In this document: in pieces, positions 44,015-52,057 of the stretch
How positions within the stretch are numbered: position 1 is the stretch's first letter
Layout: each line of letters starts with the position of its first letter
Assembly: GCF_900240265.1 (NCBI RefSeq)
Contig: NZ_LT964739.1
Location: 1,386,664-1,450,663, forward strand
DNA length: 64,000 nucleotides
Direction: 5' to 3'
From: Galactobacillus timonensis
Lineage (GTDB): Bacteria > Bacillota_I > Bacilli_A > Erysipelotrichales > Erysipelotrichaceae
Notes under the pieces: model-generated
Seen by the model: the letters and a program-made list of their open reading frames with translations, nothing else
Database searches by the model: none
Told to the model about the DNA's origin: nothing
Position numbers and translations under genes: made by a program

Positions 44015-44470
44015 ATGGAAAAATCATCAAAAGATTCTCGGATTAACATCCGCTGCGAATACAAAGATATTGAAAAGCTCACACAGATTCAGGAGATATT
44101 TGCGCGAGCCGGAGAGAAAAAAACTACAACAGAAGTTTTACTTCTGGCGTTGGATCAGATGTACATGAGAATGAAAGACCAGGAGTCAGGCAACATTTAC
44201 TCTGATTATTTGAAGAGTGTTGTGGATGAATCAAATCGACTTGCCGCTCAAAATATTGCACGACTTGAAGACAAGAACATGACGGCAATAGCAAAGATTT
44301 TGTATCAGGTTTATCTTTCAAATATTTTTATCGCATGCTGCTTCAAACTGCCGGAGGATCTGAACAGAGTATTCGATCACAATCAAATTGAGTCACTAAT
44401 CAAAGAACGCAGCATTCAAACATTCGATCAGTTCATTTCAGAATTTACAAATAACGAGGAGGAAAAATAA
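44015..44470 (+). CDS. Relaxosome accessory protein, MobC/RHH-like
   Basis: A 151-aa protein whose N-terminus (RINIRCEYKDIEKLTQIQEIF) looks like a ribbon-helix-helix domain; the rest is helical. It precedes a coiled-coil protein and the relaxase in a tight operon. It most likely binds the palindromes at 43764-43797. GGAGG precedes the ATG. Confidence 0.65.
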   Translation: MEKSSKDSRINIRCEYKDIEKLTQIQEIFARAGEKKTTTEVLLLALDQMYMRMKDQESGNIYSDYLKSVVDESNRLAAQNIARLEDKNMTAIAKILYQVYLSNIFIACCFKLPEDLNRVFDHNQIESLIKERSIQTFDQFISEFTNNEEEK

Positions 44471-44471
44471 A

Positions 44472-44729
44472 ATGAACACAGAAGCCATTAAGAAATCGAT
44501 TCAGAAAACAAACAGCAAAATCACGCAGTTAAAAAATCAGAATGAGAAAATAAGTGCGGAATTGAAAAAACTGGAAGAGAAAAACAAATCGCTTGTGTCG
44601 ATTCTGAAACGCCAGGAAGCAATTGATAAAGAGTATGAATCACTCAATGATGATCGTCCTTCAAAGGATAAATCTTCAAAGACTACAGTTGCTGCCGTTG
44701 AAGAAACTTCTGAAGCTCAGACAGAATGA
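44472..44729 (+). CDS. Coiled-coil protein upstream of the relaxase
   Basis: An 85-aa Lys/Glu-rich protein with heptads (ITQLKNQNEKISAELKKLEE) and a disordered Ser/Thr tail. It follows the previous gene by one base and overlaps the relaxase start as ATGA. It resembles short accessory proteins encoded before MobP-type relaxases. Confidence 0.65.
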   Translation: MNTEAIKKSIQKTNSKITQLKNQNEKISAELKKLEEKNKSLVSILKRQEAIDKEYESLNDDRPSKDKSSKTTVAAVEETSEAQTE

Positions 44730-46219
44730 TCGTAAAAAATTACTTCATGGTCACGGGGAAGTCAGCACCAAAGACTTCCTCGTTCAAAGGAATTGTCAGC
44801 GCTGAAACGATCTTCGGATCACGCAGCTTATTCAATTACCATGATCGAAAAGACGCAACGATTGACTCAAATCATGTTGCGGGTGAATCGCTTTTTGAAA
44901 TCAAAACAGGCCAGGAAGACAGCCTGATGGGATACACCGGACGCGGAAACGCGACGGAAAATTCTCAAAAGGACGCACGCTATTTCACACAGACTTCTTC
45001 CGGAAGACTGTACACCGATGAGGATCGTCAGCGGTTTGCAGACGAGAACAGAAAGTATCTGGAAGTAAATGGAAAGCCAATCTGGGAATTCATTGTCAGC
45101 CTGGATTCGTATCAGTTTGCGAAGGATCATCATTGTCAGACACAAGAGGACTGGGCATCAATTACGGAGAGATTGATTCCGAAAATTGCAAAGTCAATCG
45201 GCATCAGTCCGGTTAATCTTGTTTACTGGGAAGACTTCCATACCAACACAAACAACCCGCACATTCACTTAACTTTTTTTGAAAAGAACTTAACCAGGAA
45301 GCGGGGAAAGATACCTGAGAAGACAGAAAAATATATCAAGACATTATTTGTGACTGAGGTTGTGGGACGAGATCTGTTCAAAGAGAAAAATGGAATTTCC
45401 GTAGATGAGTATCTGAAAACAACAAAGAAGAAAGCACATGATGAGCTTGTAACTTCCATTAAATCCGTTGACTACAGATTGTGTCAGGGCCTCGCGGATC
45501 TGTATGCGAAGCTGCCAACTAACGGACGGCTTCAATACAATTCCTATCAGATGAAGCCATATAAAGAAGAACTGGATTCCGTCATTACTTCGCTGCTTCA
45601 GATGGATGGAGTAAAGGAAAAGTATGATGAGTTCATGCAGACCTTTGATGTTCTGGAAGACACGCCGAATGAAATCATGAAGGGCAAAATTGCCACGATG
45701 AAGGAAGCGGAAATAAAGAAGTTGTATACAGTCACGGGCAATTATCTTCTGAATATTTTCAAGACAATGGATGGAGCTAAGAGTTATCAGCAGCTTGCCT
45801 CATTAAAAAAATTCAAATGGACTACGGATGATGAAACACTCCAGTCGATGATCACAGCGATTCGATCCAAAACAAATCTCACGAAGAGCGATGAGAAGTT
45901 TCTGCTTGCGGCGGAAAAATATCTCAACAATGATCATGATCCGGATGCGCTCATGCAGCTTCAGACACTTGCAGCAGAAGGCCAGCCGGAAGCAAAACAT
46001 TTTGAAAACAAGCGGCAGCAATCTGTTCCGATCACGAAGTTAACGCTGCCTTCTATCAGTCGGTCCGTGAGAAAAACGGAGCGCGGATTGAAACGAACTG
46101 TATCAGAACAGAAGGCGGAACTTGATTCAGAGATCCGGCAATTCCTCCAGGAAAATCCGGATTATTATTCCGAACTTTCAAGAAAGAATCAGATTGAACT
46201 GGAGGCGAACAAAGCATAA
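44726..46219 (+). CDS. MobP-type (MobL-like) relaxase
   Basis: A 497-aa relaxase. The nuclease domain has a Tyr near the start (KNYFMVTGKSA) and the metal motif NPHIHLTFFEK (HxH) near residue 180. The C-terminal part is helical with no primase or helicase domain. It nicks oriT and carries the strand to the recipient. Similar proteins are called MobL or MobP2/P3 in Bacillota elements; which of these applies is uncertain. Confidence 0.82.
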   Translation: MIVKNYFMVTGKSAPKTSSFKGIVSAETIFGSRSLFNYHDRKDATIDSNHVAGESLFEIKTGQEDSLMGYTGRGNATENSQKDARYFTQTSSGRLYTDEDRQRFADENRKYLEVNGKPIWEFIVSLDSYQFAKDHHCQTQEDWASITERLIPKIAKSIGISPVNLVYWEDFHTNTNNPHIHLTFFEKNLTRKRGKIPEKTEKYIKTLFVTEVVGRDLFKEKNGISVDEYLKTTKKKAHDELVTSIKSVDYRLCQGLADLYAKLPTNGRLQYNSYQMKPYKEELDSVITSLLQMDGVKEKYDEFMQTFDVLEDTPNEIMKGKIATMKEAEIKKLYTVTGNYLLNIFKTMDGAKSYQQLASLKKFKWTTDDETLQSMITAIRSKTNLTKSDEKFLLAAEKYLNNDHDPDALMQLQTLAAEGQPEAKHFENKRQQSVPITKLTLPSISRSVRKTERGLKRTVSEQKAELDSEIRQFLQENPDYYSELSRKNQIELEANKA

Positions 46220-46231
46220 AGGGGAACTGAA

Positions 46232-48784
46232 ATGATTGTTATTGGGCGAATAATCAGTGTGATCATTGCGGACGCACTGATTCTTTTTTTAGGAATGCAG
46301 ATAGCGAATCTGATTGCCAATGCTGAGTCCATCCTTAACGGCGGCGTTTCATTTACGCTGGATTACAACATTCTTTTTTGGCAGGGGAACAATGATTATT
46401 TTCACCTGGTGCTGCTTGCGATCATCGGGGTTGATCTTCTGATCCTGCTCAATCCGTTTTTCAGCAAGAGCTACAGAGAGCGACGGAAGGCAATGCGTAA
46501 GCTGTCCTCTAAAGAACTGGAACAGTATTCGCAATTGTCAACCGTACATCAGGCAAAGAAGGGACTGCTGCGCTTGGAACTGTCAAAGGACGGCCACATT
46601 GCGAATAAGGAATTTGATGTAGTGTCCGTTCTGATCGGAAAGGTGTGTGCTGTTTTTTGGTCGTGCAGTGCCGTTTATTATGTGATTCTGCTGGTTGCGG
46701 TGATCAGGGAAAAGGTGTTCAAGTCTGCTTTGGGATCTTTCCTTGGGACGGTTGAAAAGATAACTGTTCCATTCAGCCTTGCGCTGCTTGGTTCCGGTAT
46801 CCTGTTTCTTGTTCTTGGACGGGGATACATCCGTGATTATTGTGACCAGGTCTTTGACTCTGCTAAGAAATCCTGGAATCAACTGCTGGATACATGGTCC
46901 CGTAACACTCCGTGGAAATTCAGCGACATGAAGAAAATGAACACGCGGAAGCGGTACAACTACAATCCGCAGCTGCCGTATGTTCATGGAGGATTGCCGA
47001 TCCTCACGAAACGAAAAATGTTGTGGGTGGATCCAACGGCAAGCCACTCTCTGATCATCGGTACAACGAACTCAGGAAAAACATTCTCCGTGATTCACAT
47101 TCTGATTGATATTGCGCGGATGGCAGGGGAATCCATGGTGATCAATGACCTTAAAGGTGAGCTATATAAAATGCACTACGACTCCCTGATAGCAGACGGA
47201 TACGACGTAAAGGTGCTGAACTTTGTAGATCCGGACGCATCCGACTACTGGAATCCGTTCGGGCTGGTCTACAAAGCCTACCGAAACGCACAGGATGAAT
47301 TTGAGAGAACTTACGGATCCAACGAGCATTACATAGCGATGATGGAGGCAAAGAAGAGTCTTTACCGCTGCCTTGCAAAAAAAGAAGCACTCTATAACCT
47401 GTTTGCTAAACAGGCGGCGGAGAGCAGCATGGAGCGGGGAAGCAGAAGGGTCCCCAGTAAGAAAATCCTCTCGCATATTGACGGACGAATTGCAAAAGCC
47501 AGACGTATCTATCGGGAAGAAAAGGGACTGCTTGGTGCTTCTCCTGACTTTTCGGACGCTTTTGAATATCTCAAAGAAATTGCAACTGCCATTGGTGATG
47601 AGCCGAATGCGAAGGACAGATATTGGTCCGACAGTGCGATCCATCTGATCGAAGGCGCTGTCTGCTTTCTTCTGGAACAGGAGGAATTGCAACCCGATGG
47701 AAGCCTGAAACGTCTGGAAGAAAATCAGATTAACTTTCGCAACATTAAGATCCTGGTTGACCAGGGACTCCTTCCGCATAAGATCTGTGGCGGAACTGGC
47801 ATGCTGTTGGATTATTACCTACAGAACTTCCGCTTTCCGGATGATCAGTCAGTTATCAAGCTGATGGAGATCGTTCAGACACCGGATCAGACGCGGACAA
47901 CGATTGTTTCTGTCTTCGGTAACAAGATGGATCTTGGAACATTGAATGACAGAGTTGCCCATATGACTTCCAAAACGAACTTTTCCTTTGAGGACATTGG
48001 CCGAAAGAAGACAGCCGTATTCATGATCGTCCACGACGAAAAGGAAACTTACTATCCGCTTGTCACCTTGTTCGTACAGCAGATGTATGTTGAGCTGATC
48101 AAGACGGCCCGTGGCAGCAAAGGGGATAAGCTTCCGGTTCCTGTTCATCTGATCTGGGATGAGTTCGGTCTTTCTCCGAAGCTGGAGAACATTATTCAGA
48201 TCCTGGCAGCTGCCCGTTCCCGTGGCGTGAAAATGTACATGGTTGTTCAGGATCTTGCACAGTTAGATGCTAAGTATGGCAAGGATCTTGCTAAGTCAAT
48301 CAAGAACAACGTTATGAACATAGTTTTCCTGCTTTCAGGAGAGAAGGAGAGCAGATCCGAAATATCGGAACTAGCTGGTGAGAAACTTGCATGGGACAAG
48401 GATACAGGGAAATACAATGCGGTTCCCGTCATTACAAAGGAGCGTCTTGCAACGCTTTCATTGGGCGATGCCGTTATCATCCGTCAGCGCAAATATCCTC
48501 TGATCACGCGATACTACCCTTACAATAGATATGTGTTCTATAAGAGCTTGTCTCAGGAAGGATCATTTATCAGGAAACCGCTGCCTGAAATCAAAACATT
48601 CCGTCTTGCCGATGCCTATGATGATATTGTACGGATGGTAAGTGGCGGAGAAGAAATGCAAGCAATCAAGGAACAGATGAAGGAACCAGAACAGCCGAAA
48701 CCAAGACCTTTCCCTGGCTCTGCCGAAAAGCATGAGGTAAAAGACTCATCACCATTCTTCTGGAGCGGCGGGGAAAGCGAGTAG
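46232..48784 (+). CDS. virD4: VirD4/TraG coupling ATPase
   Basis: An 850-aa coupling protein with three N-terminal membrane helices (residues about 7-180), Walker A in IIGTTNSGKTFSV and Walker B in HLIWDEFGLSP. It recruits the relaxase-DNA complex to the channel. It stands directly after the relaxase gene with GGGGAA upstream. The Pro-rich C-terminus (PEQPKPRPFPG) is variable in the family. Confidence 0.92.
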   Translation: MIVIGRIISVIIADALILFLGMQIANLIANAESILNGGVSFTLDYNILFWQGNNDYFHLVLLAIIGVDLLILLNPFFSKSYRERRKAMRKLSSKELEQYSQLSTVHQAKKGLLRLELSKDGHIANKEFDVVSVLIGKVCAVFWSCSAVYYVILLVAVIREKVFKSALGSFLGTVEKITVPFSLALLGSGILFLVLGRGYIRDYCDQVFDSAKKSWNQLLDTWSRNTPWKFSDMKKMNTRKRYNYNPQLPYVHGGLPILTKRKMLWVDPTASHSLIIGTTNSGKTFSVIHILIDIARMAGESMVINDLKGELYKMHYDSLIADGYDVKVLNFVDPDASDYWNPFGLVYKAYRNAQDEFERTYGSNEHYIAMMEAKKSLYRCLAKKEALYNLFAKQAAESSMERGSRRVPSKKILSHIDGRIAKARRIYREEKGLLGASPDFSDAFEYLKEIATAIGDEPNAKDRYWSDSAIHLIEGAVCFLLEQEELQPDGSLKRLEENQINFRNIKILVDQGLLPHKICGGTGMLLDYYLQNFRFPDDQSVIKLMEIVQTPDQTRTTIVSVFGNKMDLGTLNDRVAHMTSKTNFSFEDIGRKKTAVFMIVHDEKETYYPLVTLFVQQMYVELIKTARGSKGDKLPVPVHLIWDEFGLSPKLENIIQILAAARSRGVKMYMVVQDLAQLDAKYGKDLAKSIKNNVMNIVFLLSGEKESRSEISELAGEKLAWDKDTGKYNAVPVITKERLATLSLGDAVIIRQRKYPLITRYYPYNRYVFYKSLSQEGSFIRKPLPEIKTFRLADAYDDIVRMVSGGEEMQAIKEQMKEPEQPKPRPFPGSAEKHEVKDSSPFFWSGGESE

Positions 48785-48797
48785 AGGAATGAATGAC

Positions 48798-48814
48798 GGG
48801 GGCGAAACGCCCCC
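48798..48814 (+). repeat. GRCG hairpin 25 (G-type), last copy
   Basis: GGGGGCG-AAA-CGCCCCC, 13 bases after the virD4 stop. It is the rightmost member; none occurs in the restriction-modification or recombinase part. Confidence 0.9.
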
Positions 48815-48847
48815 TCTTCTGACGGACAATGGATTAGGAGGCGAAAA

Positions 48848-49111
48848 ATGGAAGGAGAATTTGTTGAAGGTTACATTCACGGAGACTACGTGGACCACTT
48901 TTACCATATCAACGGGGTTCGATTGGAGAAAAATACCAGGCTTTCGATCCGAGAGGGAGATCGGTGGATCCATACTATGATGATGTACTCTACGGAAGGC
49001 ACCCTTATTTTCAACAACTTCTATGGAGGGTGGTATCTCAGGGGAACCAAATATTACGAGTCCTATATGGAGAACCTATACGCAAGGGCTTTTATTCCAA
49101 AGAAAAAATGA
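48848..49111 (+). CDS. Small hypothetical protein
   Basis: An 87-aa protein rich in aromatic residues (GDYVDHFYHINGVRL), not recognised. AGGAGG lies upstream. Last gene with a family hairpin in its leader. Confidence 0.6.
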   Translation: MEGEFVEGYIHGDYVDHFYHINGVRLEKNTRLSIREGDRWIHTMMMYSTEGTLIFNNFYGGWYLRGTKYYESYMENLYARAFIPKKK

Positions 49112-49256
49112 TGATCCATTCCTTCATGTTTGGACATCTCCTGGATTGATGTGACATTTGAAAGATGCTTGGGCGACCATTATTCTTTAGAAGAGGCTAT
49201 TATTTAATGGCTACCAAGATGTACTCTTGAGATTATGGCCTAAGAACGGTGAAATT

Positions 49257-49448
49257 ATGATCAGAAAAGAAGTGATACAAAAATATCTTGACGATGTTGC
49301 CAAGCCATATGAGGAACAGGATCATTATGACGGCATCCCCAAATGGATTGAAGCCATGAATGATGAAGAGCTCGATTACTGCATTGCATTGGAGAGAAAA
49401 AGAATCGAAAAGATGAGGAATGAGAAGGCAAATTCAAGGAACAAATAA
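49257..49448 (+). CDS. Small hypothetical protein
   Basis: A 63-aa helical charged protein from ATG 49257 (KKEVIQKYLDD-like start, RKRIEKMRNEK end). The ribosome binding site is weak, so it is only probable. Not recognised. Confidence 0.4.
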   Translation: MIRKEVIQKYLDDVAKPYEEQDHYDGIPKWIEAMNDEELDYCIALERKRIEKMRNEKANSRNK

Positions 49449-49562
49449 AAAGCGAGCAGATGATGGATCACAGCCTTCGCCCGTTCGCTCTATATACAAA
49501 ATAGTTTTTTTTACAGGTTAAAGAACGTCTAGAGATGGGCGTTTTTATTTTAGGAGGATTTA

Positions 49563-50012
49563 ATGCGATATATCGAAGAAAACGACTTAAAGAAACAGTT
49601 CTGGAAGAATTACGGTTACAGAAAAAATATCCTGGCGCATCAATTTGAATGTCTTGCCCGCTCTGGTGGTGTGGATCTTCTAACGGTTGAAAAGGTGACT
49701 GATAAAGACGGCAGCAACCATATCGAGTTTGTGAGCTTTGAGTTTAAGTTGGATGATATTAAGAAGGCGTTTGCCCAAGCTTATGCCAACATGGAGTTTT
49801 CCCATAAGTCCTTCGTTGTGGTTCCTTCTGATAAGGAGAAAATCATTGCGGACCGTTATTCTGACTTCCTGAAGGAGAATCCTTCAATCGGCTGCATATC
49901 CGTAGAATTTGAAGGTAGATGGAAGATATTCCACCGGGCCGCTGCAAAGCCTGATAACGCAGTGCAACTGAATCAGGCGATCATTAAATTGTGTCTCCAC
50001 CAAATCGGCTGA
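49563..50012 (+). CDS. PD-(D/E)XK nuclease-like protein
   Basis: A 149-aa protein with GGVDLLTVEKV followed by FVSFEFKLDDIKKAF and HKSFVVV, a pattern like the Asp...Glu-x-Lys core of PD-(D/E)XK nucleases. AGGAGG precedes the ATG. It is upstream of the type III restriction genes, so a part in defence or DNA processing is likely but unproven. Confidence 0.6.
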   Translation: MRYIEENDLKKQFWKNYGYRKNILAHQFECLARSGGVDLLTVEKVTDKDGSNHIEFVSFEFKLDDIKKAFAQAYANMEFSHKSFVVVPSDKEKIIADRYSDFLKENPSIGCISVEFEGRWKIFHRAAAKPDNAVQLNQAIIKLCLHQIG

Positions 50013-50218
50013 TTTGGATCCGAATCAGAAAAGCCTGGATAATCTCCCTCAATGTAAAATCAGGGTGTACCCCAACGTTACACTTTTATTTGGAAATGAG
50101 GACCATAATTAATGTAAACTTAGAGTTATAAACATTGATGCAAACCGTAAATTTTTTTAAAACAATTCTAAATTTACAGTTCCATGTTTATAAATTGTAT
50201 GAAGGGAAGAAGTTAACA

Positions 50219-52054
50219 ATGGCGAATATGCTTCCGGAAGATGTATCAAAAAAAATAAATTCTTTTTTTGATACCGTTCTAAATGTGTTAAAGAAGGACA
50301 ATAGATTTTTTGCAAAGGATGGAACTTTTCTAAGAAATGCCGTTTACGAGGCGGCAATGCAGATGGATGAAAATTTGATCCATCTGCTTATTACTAATCC
50401 GGAAACTAAAGCACGCTTTTTCAAAAAGGTTGATGATGTTTTTGTTTTTGATAAGGTTGGCTTTGCATGGGTGATTAATAATCGTGAATTTCTGCCAGAT
50501 AGTTATACCCGTTTCAAGAATAAAATTGGCCTTGTAGATGAGAACGAAGAAATGATTGCTACTTCTGGTAAGGTGGAACTTGTATTCCCATATAAGGATT
50601 GCGTTCTTGAAGGCGGTCAGACAAAGGAAGACCAGAAGCGTGATGAGATTTTTTATAATGAAACACTTGCCCCAGATGAAGTTGATCGGCTTTTGTATCC
50701 AAAGGTATTCACGAATGCTAAGAGGTTTTCATATGATGGAGACTATGATTTATTAGGACAGCCTACAGGTAATAACTCTAAAGTATCCTGTGTTAGAGCT
50801 GATCGATTTGAGGATACTGACAATCTGATAATTAAAGGAAATAATTTGTTCGGGTTAGCTTCAATATTAAAAAGATTCGAAGGCCAAGTGAATTGTATTT
50901 ATATTGATCCACCTTTCAATACTGGCAATGATAGTTTCAATTACAATGATAGATTTTCCAGATCCACATGGCTTACGTTTATGCGTAATCGATTGACTAT
51001 TGCAAAGCAACTATTAAGGAGAGATGGCAATATTTTCATTCATATTGATATAAACCAATCTCATTATTTGAAAGTTTTATGTGATGAAATCTTCTCTGAG
51101 GACAATTTTGTTGAAGAAATAATATGGGCATATGGTTCTCCTTCAGGTGGACGGGCCGCAACTCCCAAACCTGTTAATATCCATGACTATATTCTCCATT
51201 ATTCAAAGGATTACCCTAATCGTAAGCAAAATCGTGTTTATGTTCCCTATACGGAAAAGTATATAAATGATTGGTTTAAATATACAGACGAAGACGGTAG
51301 AAGATACCAGCGCAGACAGCGTGGCAAAGACGAAAATGGTAATCCTATTTGGACAAAACAATATTTAGACGAAAGCAAGGGCGTTCCTCTTTCGACTGTT
51401 TGGACCGATATCCAACAGGTTTATGCGGATCCGCGGGCCTATAAAGAAGGTAATAAGGCTGATGTTGAGGTTATTAAATCATTCAGCGGTGGGCAAAAAC
51501 CGGAAGCTCTTATTAAGCGCATTTTTGAGATGTCAACAGATGAAGGAGACCTTGTATTAGATTTTCATTTAGGCACAGGGACTACAGCAGCAGTCGCACA
51601 TAAAATGAAAAGAAGATACATAGGCATAGAACAAATGCAATCTCAAATTGACATAATAGTAGACCGTTTGAAAAAGGTCATCTGCGGAGAATCGGCTGGC
51701 ATATCGAAAGCAATGAATTGGCATGGCGGTGGTTCATTTGTGTATTGTGAACTTTCACAACTCAATCAAAATTTTGTTGATGAAATTCAGGCCGCAAATG
51801 ATTTAAATACTTATAAAAATATTTATAAACGCATGGTCAAAAGCGGTTTTATCAGTTGCAAGGTTAATCCCTCAGATATTGAAGCTGCATCAGCGGATTT
51901 TGAAAATCTCTCCATGGAAAACCAGAAACGTTTCTTAATGGAGCTTCTTGATAAAAACATGCTTTACGTAAATTTCTGCGATATGGAAGATGAGGATTTT
52001 GAAATTTCTGAGCAGGATAAAATATTCACCAGAAGTTTTTATAGGGAAGGCTAA
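50219..52054 (+). CDS. mod: Type III restriction-modification methyltransferase (Mod)
   Basis: A 611-aa adenine methyltransferase from ATG 50219. The catalytic motif DPPF is in CIYIDPPFNTGND and the SAM motif is in LDFHLGTGTTAAVA, in the order of beta-class enzymes. The N-terminal 180 residues are a type III helper region; the variable centre holds the recognition domain. It methylates one strand of a short asymmetric site. An in-frame ATG at 50135 is less likely. The region is richer in A+T than the transfer genes. Confidence 0.9.
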   Translation: MANMLPEDVSKKINSFFDTVLNVLKKDNRFFAKDGTFLRNAVYEAAMQMDENLIHLLITNPETKARFFKKVDDVFVFDKVGFAWVINNREFLPDSYTRFKNKIGLVDENEEMIATSGKVELVFPYKDCVLEGGQTKEDQKRDEIFYNETLAPDEVDRLLYPKVFTNAKRFSYDGDYDLLGQPTGNNSKVSCVRADRFEDTDNLIIKGNNLFGLASILKRFEGQVNCIYIDPPFNTGNDSFNYNDRFSRSTWLTFMRNRLTIAKQLLRRDGNIFIHIDINQSHYLKVLCDEIFSEDNFVEEIIWAYGSPSGGRAATPKPVNIHDYILHYSKDYPNRKQNRVYVPYTEKYINDWFKYTDEDGRRYQRRQRGKDENGNPIWTKQYLDESKGVPLSTVWTDIQQVYADPRAYKEGNKADVEVIKSFSGGQKPEALIKRIFEMSTDEGDLVLDFHLGTGTTAAVAHKMKRRYIGIEQMQSQIDIIVDRLKKVICGESAGISKAMNWHGGGSFVYCELSQLNQNFVDEIQAANDLNTYKNIYKRMVKSGFISCKVNPSDIEAASADFENLSMENQKRFLMELLDKNMLYVNFCDMEDEDFEISEQDKIFTRSFYREG

Positions 52055-52057
52055 TGC

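Noticed and set aside
50135..50218. Upstream in-frame ATG for mod
   Set aside because: The added 28 residues are hydrophobic and unlike type III Mod starts; GAAGGGAAG before 50219 is the better signal.
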